Source of the DNA: DATAVB01 sp040414495
GTDB taxonomy: Bacteria; Actinomycetota; Actinomycetes; Mycobacteriales; QHCD01
NCBI GenBank assembly: GCA_040414495.1
Contig: JBEDUI010000122.1
Location: forward strand, 1-10,328
Direction of reading: 5' to 3'
Length of the DNA: 10,328 bases
The notes below the pieces were generated by a model. The model ran no database searches and was not told the origin of the DNA. It saw only the letters and a list, made by a program, of their open reading frames with translations. Positions 1-7,019 of this stretch are shown here, piece by piece; within the stretch, counting starts at the first letter, position 1, and every line of letters starts with the position of its first letter. The position numbers were made by a program, and so were the translations under genes.

Positions 1-117
1 CATATTGCCCGTGCCGTCGACGAATTGCATCAGGCCGGCTACTCCTGGGCTGAGATCGCGCAACGGGCTGGTATGACCCGACAAGCCGCCCAACAACGCT
101 GGGGCGGTCATCAGTGA
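1..117 (+). CDS. C-terminal fragment of a small helix-turn-helix protein (5' end outside window)
   Basis: Reading frame 1 is open from the first base to a TGA at 115-117 and encodes the last 38 residues of a protein. The fragment contains YSWAEIAQRAGMTRQAAQQRWG, which reads as a helix-turn-helix: a 'WAEIA' first helix, a glycine turn, and a 'TRQAAQQR' recognition helix. Short HTH proteins of this kind commonly sit just before the replication initiator in AICEs, where they are thought to regulate or assist rep. Its TGA overlaps the GTG start of the next gene (GTGA, 4 bp), indicating translational coupling. The full length and exact family cannot be determined because the start is missing. Confidence 0.65.
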   Translation, partial: HIARAVDELHQAGYSWAEIAQRAGMTRQAAQQRWGGHQ

Positions 118-1718
118 GTCGTTCGACCGTGACCCTCACCCCCGACGCTTCGGTGTCGGGGGTGGGAGCCGTGGCCGCAAACCTCACCCAAGCCCGCCAC
201 GCCATCGAGCGAGAATTCGGTCCAACAACCGTTCTGCAAGAAATCGGACCTCGCGATGTGGGCTATGCACCCAACGCCCATGACGCCGCGCTCGACCGGG
301 CCGGCACACATGATTATCAGCGGTGGCTCTCCCATGTGCATGCCGCGGCCGCGTGTTCGCATCCGGTCCGGTTGATCGGCTCGGTCTCGACCGTTGACGC
401 CACGACCGGGGAAATCACCGCTACCAGGGCCACCGCGGACATGCCCGACGGCGTCATCTACAAAGCCTGCGGGAACCGCCGTAAAGCCGTCTGCCCGGCC
501 TGCGCAGAGGTGTATAGGGCCGATGCTTACCAACTCGTCCTGGCCGGTCTCAGAGGCGGCAAAGGCATCCCCGAGACTGTCTCGACCCATCCGGCCGTTT
601 TCCTGACTGCCACCGCACCGTCTTTTGGGACGGTGCACACCCGCCGTACTTCCAAGACGGGTCAACCGTTGCCGTGCCGGCCACGACGCAAACCCCAACG
701 CTGCCCCCACGGCATTGACATCCGCTGCAACTACACCCACGACGAGACCGACCCCGCTTTGGGGACGCCGTTCTGTCTGGACTGTTACGACCACGAGCAC
801 CAGGTCGTCTGGAACTCACAGGTCGGGGAACTTTTCCGCCGGACCCGGATCAAGCTCAACCGAATCATTGAACGGCACGCCAAAGCCCACGGCGACAAAG
901 GCCGGGTCCGCGTCTCCTACGGAAAAACCGCCGAAATGCAACGACGCGGCATCATCCACTTCCACGCCATCCTCCGCTTCGACGGCATCGACCCCGACCA
1001 CCCCGACGAGATCCTGCCCCCACCGGCCTGGGCCACCGTCTTCGTCCTCGCCCACGCCATCCGCGAAGCGTTCGACGGCACTGGTTTCACTACTCCGGCG
1101 CATAAAATGAACCCGGCTGGTTGGGACATCACCTGGGGCGACCAAATCGACATCCGCCCCGTCCACCTACGCGGCAACGACCCCATCAACAACCAAAGAA
1201 TCCTGGCCGAAGCATCAGCAACCGGCCGGCCGCAATCACTGTCCACCGAAGCCGTCGCGGGTTACCTCGCCAAATACGCCACAAAGTCCACAGAGGACAC
1301 CGGCCACATCTCCCGCCGGATAACGGCCGAGACCATCGACCTCTACAACAATCCGGCCACCCACACGGGCCGGCTCGTCGCGGCCGCCTGGAAGCTTGGC
1401 GCGGATCCCGATCCCGAATATCGCCGACTCCGCCGCTGGGCCCACACCCTCGGCTACGGCGGACACTTCTTCACCAAATCCCAGCGCTACACCACGACAT
1501 TCGGCAGGCTCCGCAAAGCAAGAGTCGACTGGACCCGTCACCGCGCCGCAGACGACGACCCACTCAGCGTCGAAACAACCATCACCATTACGGAATTAAC
1601 GTATGAAGGAGCCGGCTGGCGAACAACCGGTGACGCTCTCCTTGCGAATACCGCCGCCGCGAAAGCGAGAGAGCATCGCCGAATCGCAGCGCAGGAGATC
1701 GCATCGTTCGTTTCGTAA
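114..1718 (+). CDS. repSA: RepSA-type rolling-circle replication initiator of an AICE
   Basis: This 534-residue protein resembles the RepSA replication initiators of pSAM2-like elements, which nick the element's double-strand origin and start rolling-circle replication of the excised circle. Visible signatures, in order: cysteines at C119, C127 and C130 (CGNRRKAVCPAC), continuing at C197, C205, C221 and C224, probably zinc-binding; a FLTATAPS segment (163-170) matching initiator motif 1; the HUH metal-binding motif in GIIHFHAIL (H282, H284); and YLAKYATK (384-391), the motif-3 region where the nicking tyrosine (Y384 or Y388) is expected. The length fits the family. The start is taken as GTG at 114 because it overlaps the preceding stop as GTGA and no better start follows near it. 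The stop is 10 nt before the excisionase, so rep, xis and int are probably co-transcribed. The motif-to-function links are inferred from the family. Confidence 0.88.
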   Translation: MSRSTVTLTPDASVSGVGAVAANLTQARHAIEREFGPTTVLQEIGPRDVGYAPNAHDAALDRAGTHDYQRWLSHVHAAAACSHPVRLIGSVSTVDATTGEITATRATADMPDGVIYKACGNRRKAVCPACAEVYRADAYQLVLAGLRGGKGIPETVSTHPAVFLTATAPSFGTVHTRRTSKTGQPLPCRPRRKPQRCPHGIDIRCNYTHDETDPALGTPFCLDCYDHEHQVVWNSQVGELFRRTRIKLNRIIERHAKAHGDKGRVRVSYGKTAEMQRRGIIHFHAILRFDGIDPDHPDEILPPPAWATVFVLAHAIREAFDGTGFTTPAHKMNPAGWDITWGDQIDIRPVHLRGNDPINNQRILAEASATGRPQSLSTEAVAGYLAKYATKSTEDTGHISRRITAETIDLYNNPATHTGRLVAAAWKLGADPDPEYRRLRRWAHTLGYGGHFFTKSQRYTTTFGRLRKARVDWTRHRAADDDPLSVETTITITELTYEGAGWRTTGDALLANTAAAKAREHRRIAAQEIASFVS

Positions 1719-1728
1719 GGAACCTAGA

Positions 1729-1920
1729 ATGGAGAAGAGCATGGAAAAGCTGTGGAGCGTGGAGGATGTTGCCGAGTACTTGGGCGTACCGGTTGCGACC
1801 CTGTACCAATGGCGAACAAAGGACTACGGACCGAAGGCGCGCCGTGTCGGTCGCTTTCTGCGATATCGACCGCAGGAGGTTGAGTCCTGGCTCGATTCGT
1901 TGACCGTGTCCACTCGATAG
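1729..1920 (+). CDS. xis: Excisionase (MerR-like HTH_17 DNA-binding protein)
   Basis: The 63-residue product is a typical recombination directionality factor of the HTH_17/excisionase family, which binds and bends attL/attR DNA so that the integrase excises rather than integrates the element. The core LWSVEDVAEYLGVPVATLYQWR is a winged-HTH signature, followed by the basic wing (KARRVGRFLRY) and the PQEVESWL helix usual for this family. The frame is open upstream to 1603 inside rep, but ATG at 1729 is chosen because AAGG at 1717-1720 lies 8 nt before it and the family is normally 60-70 residues. ATG at 1741, preceded by GGAGAAG, is a possible alternative giving 59 residues. It lies between rep and int, the standard place for xis in AICEs. 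Confidence 0.88.
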   Translation: MEKSMEKLWSVEDVAEYLGVPVATLYQWRTKDYGPKARRVGRFLRYRPQEVESWLDSLTVSTR

Positions 1921-1928
1921 AAAGGAGG
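1921..1928 (+). promoter_or_regulatory. Strong Shine-Dalgarno sequence that fixes the TTG start of int
   Basis: AAAGGAGG directly follows the xis stop codon and lies 6 nt before the TTG at 1935. It is a near-perfect match to the anti-SD sequence, and no ATG or GTG in the int frame lies nearby, so it supports the TTG start. Confidence 0.75.
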
Positions 1929-1934
1929 CGTGCG

Positions 1935-3122
1935 TTGCCTCGACAGCCACTGGCGCTCGGCACGTGGGGTGCTATCCGCACACGTCCAAGCCATCACGAC
2001 AAGAAAGGCAAGCCGGATCGGTTCCGGGCGTTTGCTAGTTATCGGGGCTATGACGGGAGGACTCGACAGTATGAGCGTAGCGGGCGTTCAGCGGCGGCTG
2101 CTGAGAACAATCTCCGCGTTGCTCTGAAAGAAATGTCGCGGATTGCTCGCGGTGGGGAATTGACGGCCAGCCATCGGTTTTCAGTTGCGGCGGAGCTGTG
2201 GCTGTCGAAGCTCGCAGGTGCTGTCAAGGAAGGATCTCGGTCGCCTGGAACGGTCGAGACCTACCAGCGGCAATTAGAGTTGCACGTCCGCCCCGCTCTA
2301 GGTGAACTTCGTCTCGCGGAAATCACGACTCCGATTATCGATAAGTTCATTGGCGCATTGAAGACCGATATAGGTCCTGCGACCGCCAAGACCTGTCGGA
2401 GTGTCGTGTCGGGTGTCATGGGCCTGGCAGTGCGATACGGCGCGGTTGCGGCGAATCCGGTGCGCGAGGTCGAACGAATCGAAGGTGCGTCGAAACGGGA
2501 ACCACGTGCGTTGACGTTGGAGGAGCGCACTGCGTGGCTGGCGCAGCTGGAAGCCGATGAGGATGCGGTCGCAAAGGATCTTCCGGATCTCTCGCGGTTC
2601 ATGCTCGCGACGGGTGTTCGGATTGGTGAGGCCCTAGCGGTGTTGTGGTCCGAAGTGGACTTGGACCGTGCGGTCGTCGAGATCACTTCGACGATGATTC
2701 GTGTCAAGGGTGTCGGGTTGCTTCGCAAGTCCACGAAATCACGGGCGGGGGAGCGGATGTTGCCTCTGCCGACCTGGGCCGTGGCGATGCTGCGGCGACG
2801 GTTCATGGCGGACCCGCACCTGGACCATCCGGTGTTCCCGGACAGCATCGGCGGCTTCCGGGATCCGGCTAATACTCGGCGGGATCTACGCAACGCGCGA
2901 GGGAGTGACGGGTTCGCCTGGGTGACCTCGCACAACTTCCGCAAGACTGCGGCGACGATTCTCGATGAGGCTGGCTTGACCGCTCGTTTGATCGCCGATC
3001 AGCTCGGCCACGCACGGCCGTCAATGACGCAGGACATCTATATGGGCCGCAAGGCCATCAGTCCGCTGGCAGCTGCCGCTCTAGAAGCGGTCTTCGCGGC
3101 ACCGGACGAAAACCATGGATAA
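1935..3122 (+). CDS. int: Tyrosine site-specific integrase of the AICE
   Basis: This 395-residue tyrosine recombinase is predicted to integrate the element by recombining attP with the 3' end of tRNA-Lys. It has an N-terminal arm-binding segment (about 25-65), a core-binding SAM-like domain (about 80-180) and a C-terminal catalytic domain. The catalytic set is complete: R229 in ATGVRIGEAL, a likely catalytic lysine near K268, H333 and R336 in SHNFRK, H359 in LGHA, and the nucleophile Y369 in QDIYMGR, so it appears active. The start is a TTG preceded by AAAGGAGG at optimal spacing. The gene follows xis by 14 nt and ends 57 nt before the 3' end of the oppositely oriented tRNA, as expected for an integrase next to its own att site. 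Its third-position GC is visibly lower than in the chromosomal genes to the right, which fits horizontal transfer. Confidence 0.93.
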   Translation: MPRQPLALGTWGAIRTRPSHHDKKGKPDRFRAFASYRGYDGRTRQYERSGRSAAAAENNLRVALKEMSRIARGGELTASHRFSVAAELWLSKLAGAVKEGSRSPGTVETYQRQLELHVRPALGELRLAEITTPIIDKFIGALKTDIGPATAKTCRSVVSGVMGLAVRYGAVAANPVREVERIEGASKREPRALTLEERTAWLAQLEADEDAVAKDLPDLSRFMLATGVRIGEALAVLWSEVDLDRAVVEITSTMIRVKGVGLLRKSTKSRAGERMLPLPTWAVAMLRRRFMADPHLDHPVFPDSIGGFRDPANTRRDLRNARGSDGFAWVTSHNFRKTAATILDEAGLTARLIADQLGHARPSMTQDIYMGRKAISPLAAAALEAVFAAPDENHG

Positions 3123-3131
3123 AGCATGGAT
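3114..3131. repeat. Tandem 7-bp repeat CATGGAT with 11-bp period, overlapping the int stop
   Basis: CATGGAT occurs at 3114-3120 and again at 3125-3131, so the copies are one helical turn apart and face the same side of the DNA. The pair lies between the integrase body and the tRNA att site, where arm-type binding sites for integrase or excisionase are expected. That it binds either protein is inference only, since a 7-bp repeat can arise by chance. Confidence 0.35.
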
Positions 3132-3179
3132 GCCGGGTGCCGCTTGGGGACCGACACCCCGTCTGAGCTGGGAAGATTG

Positions 3180-3252
<73 letters not shown>

Positions 3253-3253
3253 A

Positions 3254-3270
3254 TTGCCCTGCAGGGGCAA
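3254..3270. repeat. Short inverted repeat just upstream of tRNA-Lys
   Basis: The arms TTGCCC and GGGCAA are perfect inverted repeats around a 5-nt centre (TGCAG). The repeat ends 1 nt before the 5' end of the tRNA, inside its expected leader. It could form a small hairpin in the precursor that helps 5' processing, or it may have no role. Confidence 0.4.
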
Positions 3271-3279
3271 CGGGACGGA

Positions 3280-3285
3280 AGCATA
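3280..3285 (-). promoter_or_regulatory. Possible -10 element of the tRNA-Lys promoter
   Basis: The minus strand reads TATGCT here, a TANNNT match about 27 nt upstream of the mature tRNA 5' end. This would give a leader of roughly 20 nt. No convincing -35 is visible at 16-19 nt spacing, so the call is tentative. Confidence 0.35.
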
Positions 3286-3390
3286 GCAGCCTCCGAGCAC
3301 CCCTCTGCACACCATATGCCCGCACCCGGCCCCAAGGTGTCGATCCCGCTCGAATAGGGCAGCATGAAACCGGGCTCAACCGGGGGTTCT

Positions 3391-3397
3391 AGGGAGG
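3391..3397 (+). promoter_or_regulatory. Shine-Dalgarno sequence of the L,D-transpeptidase gene
   Basis: AGGGAGG lies 4 nt before the ATG at 3402 and supports this start over the in-frame ATGs at 3417 and 3474. The spacing is slightly short, so ATG 3417 remains possible. Confidence 0.5.
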
Positions 3398-3401
3398 TTT
3401 C

Positions 3402-4652
3402 ATGCACACGGGGCGAATGTCACGCAGGCTCGGGCACAGACGGCACGAATCAGCGCCGCATAACGAGCGGCGCATGGTGGCCGGAATCACGGTCGCGATC
3501 ATCGCGTTGAGCTGCCTCGCGGCCTGCACGGGGACCAAGGCGCCGGGCCGGGGCACGGCCGTCGCACCACGTACGACCGCCAAGCCCAAGCCGACCTACC
3601 ACCCCGAGGCCCACATCTCGATCAGCCCGGCCGACCAGACAAAGTCCGTCACACCACGCAGCCACGTCACGGTCACCGCGACGCACGGCCACCTCAGCAG
3701 TGTCGTCGTCGCCGATGATCACGGCCACCACCTGGTCGGCAAGACCAACCGCACCGGCACGACCTGGACCACCCGGGGCGAGCTTGCGTACAAGACGATC
3801 TACCACGTACAAGCAGTGGCCAAGGACGTACACGGCCTGTCCACCAAGGCCACCTCGACCTTCCACAGCGCCTGGCCGCGGGCGACCGTCTACCCAAAGG
3901 TGAGCCCGCTGGGCGCATCGACGGTCGGCGTCGGCATGCCGGTCGTCGTGTACTTCCCGCACCCGGTCTCCGACCCGAAAGCGGTCGAGGCGCACATGTC
4001 GGTGACGTCGTCCCCGGCCCAACACGGCGCCTGGCACTGGTTCGACAACTACCGCGAGGCGCACTGGCGACCGCAGACGTACTGGAAGGCGCACAGCCGC
4101 GTCACCGTCCACACCAACGTCTTCGGCGTAAATCTCGGCGACGATTACTGGGGCCGGACCAACCGCACCGTGATCTTCCACATCGGCGCCCGGCACGTCA
4201 GCATCGCCAACTCGATCACTCACCGTATGTCGGTCTACGACGGCACCAAGCGGGTGCAGAACTTCCCGGTCAGCATGGGCAAGGAGGTCAAGGGCCGCTG
4301 GACCCACAGCGGCATCCACATCGTCAACGCCCGCAACGCGGTGAAGCACATGGACTCCACGACGTTCGGCTTGGCGTTGGACGCTGGCGGCTACAAGGCG
4401 ACGGTCAAATACGCGACCCGGATTTCCGACAACGGCGAGTTCGTGCACTCCGCGCCGTGGTCGGTCAAGCAGCAGGGCCACTCCAACGCCTCACACGGCT
4501 GCATCAACCTCTCGCCGGCGCGGGCGAAGTGGTTCTACAACTTCTCCCGCATCGGCGATGTCGTGCAGGTTATTGGTACGCCGGTACAGCTCAAGCCGTC
4601 CGACGGACCGATCTACGACTGGACGATCCCGTGGCAGACCTGGGTGAGCTGA
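3402..4652 (+). CDS. Lipoprotein L,D-transpeptidase (Ig-like domains plus YkuD domain)
   Basis: The predicted 416-residue exported lipoprotein would form 3-3 cross-links in peptidoglycan, or attach proteins to it, on the outer face of the membrane. A basic N-terminus (1-25) is followed by a hydrophobic segment (26-40) and a lipobox LAAC with lipidated C42. A Pro/Thr/Lys linker (about 43-68), an Ig-like region (about 70-160) and a second domain (about 165-262) resemble the LdtMt2/Ldt(Mt)-type architecture of actinobacteria. The YkuD catalytic domain occupies about 264-393, with HSAPW at 349-353 and the catalytic motif SHGCINLS (H365, C367). A short tail ending in WQTWVS is typical of this class. 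The protein is unusually rich in histidine in the Ig-like part (for example DDHGHH at 105-110). The gene stands alone on the + strand, and its TGA is separated from the convergent Eis-like stop by a single base. Confidence 0.92.
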   Translation: MHTGRMSRRLGHRRHESAPHNERRMVAGITVAIIALSCLAACTGTKAPGRGTAVAPRTTAKPKPTYHPEAHISISPADQTKSVTPRSHVTVTATHGHLSSVVVADDHGHHLVGKTNRTGTTWTTRGELAYKTIYHVQAVAKDVHGLSTKATSTFHSAWPRATVYPKVSPLGASTVGVGMPVVVYFPHPVSDPKAVEAHMSVTSSPAQHGAWHWFDNYREAHWRPQTYWKAHSRVTVHTNVFGVNLGDDYWGRTNRTVIFHIGARHVSIANSITHRMSVYDGTKRVQNFPVSMGKEVKGRWTHSGIHIVNARNAVKHMDSTTFGLALDAGGYKATVKYATRISDNGEFVHSAPWSVKQQGHSNASHGCINLSPARAKWFYNFSRIGDVVQVIGTPVQLKPSDGPIYDWTIPWQTWVS

Positions 4653-4653
4653 G

Positions 4654-5874
4654 CTAGAACCCTTCCGGGCACCACGGCTCGCGGTCGCCCAGGAACGCGC
4701 GCGAGGTCGGCACCAACGTGCCCGGCCGCAGTTCGCGTACCTGCCCGGCCGCGGCCAGCTCGGTCAGCCGGGTGCCGCCGAGGTAGATCGCACCCAACGC
4801 GGTGGCGTCGATGGCCAGGTCGGCCTCGTCGGTGGTGGCGGTGCATTTTGCACCGTCCGGTCCGCCGGAAAGCCGCCAGCGGCCGGCATTCCACGGACAG
4901 AACGGATCGGCCACGTCGAATACCACGTCGACCGGGGCCGCGTACGTCCGCTCGGCCAGCGCGCGTTCCACGTCCACGAGCCGTACCCACAGGCCGTCGC
5001 CGACCCGGAATTCGCCGGCGCGCCGGTCGGTCAACAGGTGCTGGATGGCGGCGTCGGCCGGCAGCATCGATTTCTTCACCCGACCGACCAGGTCGAGGCT
5101 GACGATGTACCGCCACAACGCGGCGTACGCCTCCGGCGTCACGGCGACCAGGTCGCGGATGCGGGCCTCGCGGGCGCCCTCGTGCGAACCGAGCCGGTAG
5201 ACCAGGTATCCGTCGTACGTACCGGAATCGTCCTGGTGCAAGGCGAATCGATACGCCGTAGCGCCCTCACGCGCGTCCTCGGCATCGAACAGCACGTAGT
5301 CCCACCAGACCTCCGAGCGGTCCAGCCAGCCAACCTGAGTCGGGCGTACCGCCTCGTAAATCCGTACCTGATGCGGCCGCGCCTCCTCGGGCGTGAGCAA
5401 GCGGACCTGGCCGGTCGTGCCATATCCCGGGGCGACGGTGAGCTTGTGGGTCTGGCCGGACAGCGACAGGTTGCGCGCCGCGACCCCGTACCCGAATCGG
5501 CCGTAAATCGACGCCTCCGACGCCCACAACGCCGCGATCGGCTCGGTCCCGCGCTCGTGTACGCCGGTGAGCAGCTGGCGCATCATCTCGGTCAACACGC
5601 CGCGCCGACGGTGCGTCGGCGAGACCGCAACCATCGTCACCGCCGCGACCGGAACCTCGCCGCCGGGCACCGTGAGCCGGCGGGAAAAGATCCCGGACGT
5701 AGCGACGATCTGGTCGCCGTCGAATCCGGCCAGGCTGCGGTCGAATTCGAAGACCGTACGATCGGATTCGCGTTCGCTATCGCGTACGTCGTAGCCGAAC
5801 GGCTCGACCACGGCCTTGAAATACGCTGGAAATTCGTCGGGCTGGACTGGTCGGAAGCTCGGAAAGTCAGTCAC
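4654..5874 (-). CDS. Eis-like GNAT N-acetyltransferase
   Basis: At 406 residues it has the length and layout of the Eis family (enhanced intracellular survival). Members have an N-terminal GNAT domain, a second GNAT-like domain and a C-terminal sterol-carrier-like domain, usually as hexamers. They use acetyl-CoA to acetylate amines, including several positions on aminoglycosides. The acetyl-CoA loop is visible as PTHRRRGVL (86-94). RFGYG (126-130) carries Y129, equivalent to the catalytic tyrosine of Eis. The protein ends in Phe, matching the C-terminal carboxylate that acts as base in Eis. The C-terminal part (about 290-400) contains the DVADPFCPWNAG and YLGGTRL motifs of the SCP2-like domain. 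The start is GTG without a clear ribosome site. The gene lies 60 nt downstream of the phosphotransferase-like gene and may be co-transcribed with it. The physiological substrate is unknown, and acetylation of antibiotics is only inferred from the family. Confidence 0.88.
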   Translation of the reverse strand: MTDFPSFRPVQPDEFPAYFKAVVEPFGYDVRDSERESDRTVFEFDRSLAGFDGDQIVATSGIFSRRLTVPGGEVPVAAVTMVAVSPTHRRRGVLTEMMRQLLTGVHERGTEPIAALWASEASIYGRFGYGVAARNLSLSGQTHKLTVAPGYGTTGQVRLLTPEEARPHQVRIYEAVRPTQVGWLDRSEVWWDYVLFDAEDAREGATAYRFALHQDDSGTYDGYLVYRLGSHEGAREARIRDLVAVTPEAYAALWRYIVSLDLVGRVKKSMLPADAAIQHLLTDRRAGEFRVGDGLWVRLVDVERALAERTYAAPVDVVFDVADPFCPWNAGRWRLSGGPDGAKCTATTDEADLAIDATALGAIYLGGTRLTELAAAGQVRELRPGTLVPTSRAFLGDREPWCPEGF

Positions 5875-5934
5875 GTGTGCAGTGTCGTCCGTTCCAGCGG
5901 TCGACGCGAGGGAGTTTTTGTTTACGACGACAAG

Positions 5935-6729
5935 CTAATTATTGGTCCAGCTTTGCGTCCAGGCCCGCAGCCCGTCGAGACCTGCGGGATGGTCGGAAAA
6001 GCGCGGCTCCAGATTGGTCAGCATGGTGGTGCCGGCCCACGCGTGCGCCCAGGCCGGAATTGCGGATGCCTCCGGACCGTACGCATCGGCCCAACCGCGG
6101 GCGAATCGCGCGACAGTGTCCTTTTCGGACTGTTCTAAGCCTTCCAGTGTCGGCTCGGCCGTCATCAGGCAATGAGTACGGGCCAGGTCGAGTACGGGCG
6201 CGCCGGCGCGGGCGTTTTCCCAATCCAGGATCGCGGTGATCGCGTTGTCGTCGACGAGGAGGTTGAGTACGTGCCAATCCAGGTGCAGCAGGGCATTTCC
6301 GGGTGGGAAGGTGGTTTCCGCGGGCGCGAGCCAGTCGTTCGGTTGCTCGACCTGAGGTGGCGCGGTGATGGCGTGTACGCGACGCTGTGTTGCCCCGGCG
6401 AGTTGGCCCAGTTCCTCCGCCCGGCTGGGGTTGTCCCACAATTCGGCCAGGATCGTACGTCCCGGTAACCAACTCATTAACGCGGCGCCCTCGCCTTGGT
6501 GCAATATCTCGGGTACGGGCAGGCCGGCCTCCCGTGCCGCCTGCATCGCGGCCAGTTCGCCCGATCTCGGGTACAACCGCAACGCCGCCCGGCCAGCGTC
6601 GGTCTCGACCCGCCACAGCCGGCCGGTGGCGCCGCCGACGCTCTCGGCTGGCGTGTCGGGCGGCAGGCCTACGGCCGCGAGCGGTGGTGGATCTGTGGGC
6701 GGAGTAAACCGCGGCTGAGGTGCCGTCAT
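5935..6729 (-). CDS. Aminoglycoside phosphotransferase (APH)-fold kinase
   Basis: This 264-residue protein belongs to the APH/choline-kinase superfamily of small-molecule kinases. The catalytic loop LLHLDWHVLNLL (147-158) carries D151 (catalytic base position) and N156. The following AILDWENA (166-173) gives the metal-binding D169. The nucleotide-binding lobe includes GATGRLWRVET (33-43) and AALRLY, with R51 where the family usually has Lys or Arg, and hinge LMSWLPGR (84-91). The open frame extends upstream to 6999, but ATG at 6729 is chosen because the upstream extension would run antisense-like through the DUF1707 frame, and ATGA overlaps the DUF1707 stop by 4 bp. Most chromosomal members phosphorylate unknown hydroxylated metabolites, so antibiotic resistance should not be assumed. 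It sits between DUF1707 and the Eis-like gene in a likely operon. Confidence 0.88.
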   Translation of the reverse strand: MTAPQPRFTPPTDPPPLAAVGLPPDTPAESVGGATGRLWRVETDAGRAALRLYPRSGELAAMQAAREAGLPVPEILHQGEGAALMSWLPGRTILAELWDNPSRAEELGQLAGATQRRVHAITAPPQVEQPNDWLAPAETTFPPGNALLHLDWHVLNLLVDDNAITAILDWENARAGAPVLDLARTHCLMTAEPTLEGLEQSEKDTVARFARGWADAYGPEASAIPAWAHAWAGTTMLTNLEPRFSDHPAGLDGLRAWTQSWTNN

Positions 6730-6959
6730 TTCTTGAACAATCCTCGTCTGCGATATGAGACTTTGGCGCTTCCCGTACCGATCGAACCGGTGATCGTGAA
6801 ATGCACCCCTGTCCGGGATTCCTCGACCTTGGCGATGCGTTCCTCGAGTTCCTCGCCGGTCAGCCGGCCCTCGAGCTGCGCCTGCTGCAGACGCGCGAGC
6901 GCCTGGCCGCGGTCCACATCGCTGACACGCAGTGTGGCGTATTCCGGTTCGGTGGTCAT
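6726..6959 (-). CDS. Small DUF1707 domain protein
   Basis: The 77-residue product matches the actinobacterial DUF1707 family: LRVSDVDRGQALARLQQAQLEGRLTGEELEERIAKVEESRT is the characteristic N-terminal 'SDADRE...GRLT..E..ER' block. In larger proteins this block often precedes membrane segments or other domains. Here the protein has no membrane helix and ends in a basic tail (SYRRRGLFKK). The function of the family is unknown. An ATG at 6965 would add two residues, but 6959 is preferred because a TANNNT hexamer lies just upstream at leaderless spacing and there is no Shine-Dalgarno sequence for either start. The stop overlaps the APH-like start (ATGA), so it is probably the first gene of a DUF1707-APH-Eis operon, divergent from the DinB gene. 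Confidence 0.8.
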   Translation of the reverse strand: MTTEPEYATLRVSDVDRGQALARLQQAQLEGRLTGEELEERIAKVEESRTGVHFTITGSIGTGSAKVSYRRRGLFKK

Positions 6960-6965
6960 GGCCAT

Positions 6966-6971
6966 ATCGTA
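6966..6971 (-). promoter_or_regulatory. Putative -10 element for a leaderless DUF1707 transcript
   Basis: The minus strand reads TACGAT, a TANNNT match, with 6 nt before the A of ATG 6959. Transcription would therefore start at or next to the start codon. No clear -35 is seen, and actinobacterial promoters often lack one. Confidence 0.4.
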
Positions 6972-7019
6972 CGGGTGGATAGGTGCGATTCAGCACCATT
7001 ACCGAGGGGTGATCTGGCT

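Larger units (their letters stand above)
1..3179 (+). mobile_element. Integrase-proximal end of an actinomycete integrative element (AICE, pSAM2-like), left end outside window
   Basis: The gene order HTH protein, RepSA-type initiator, small excisionase and tyrosine integrase, ending at the 3' end of a tRNA gene, is the conserved replication/excision/integration module of AICEs such as pSAM2 (established knowledge). All four genes lie on one strand and are closely packed, so they are probably one transcript. The right boundary is inferred to be the tRNA-Lys 3' end, because the integrase stops 57 nt before it and the tRNA 3' end faces the element. GTAC tetramers drop from roughly 6.4 per kb right of the tRNA to roughly 1.3 per kb here (counted by eye), which fits a foreign origin. 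Transfer (FtsK-like Tra), Spd and regulatory genes, and the other att copy, are not in view and should lie to the left. Confidence 0.85.

Noticed and set aside
3135..3160. GGGTG...CACCC / GGGG...CCCC hairpin after int as a terminator
   Set aside because: The stem is only 4-5 bp with an awkward loop and no following T-run, so it is not supportable as an intrinsic terminator.
3368..3388. CCGG/AACC-GGTT mini-repeats before the L,D-transpeptidase gene as a regulatory hairpin
   Set aside because: The stems are 4 bp and interrupted, and no promoter or riboswitch pattern accompanies them.
3450..4481. 343-residue open frame antisense to the L,D-transpeptidase gene
   Set aside because: The opposite strand encodes a clear lipoprotein YkuD enzyme. 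The antisense translation is V/D/G/R-rich low-complexity with no recognisable motif, as expected for a shadow frame in high-GC DNA.
5038..6138. 366-residue open frame antisense to the Eis-like and APH-like genes
   Set aside because: It spans two well-supported genes on the other strand, crosses their intergenic gap and has no domain signature or ribosome site.
5935..6729. Calling the APH-fold gene an antibiotic resistance determinant
   Set aside because: Only the generic kinase motifs are present. No similarity to a specific resistance enzyme subclass can be shown from the sequence alone.
5935..6999. Longer 354-residue start for the APH-fold kinase
   Set aside because: The extra 90 N-terminal residues are Arg/Gly/His-rich, overlap the whole DUF1707 gene and have no family counterpart. 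The ATGA overlap supports ATG 6729.
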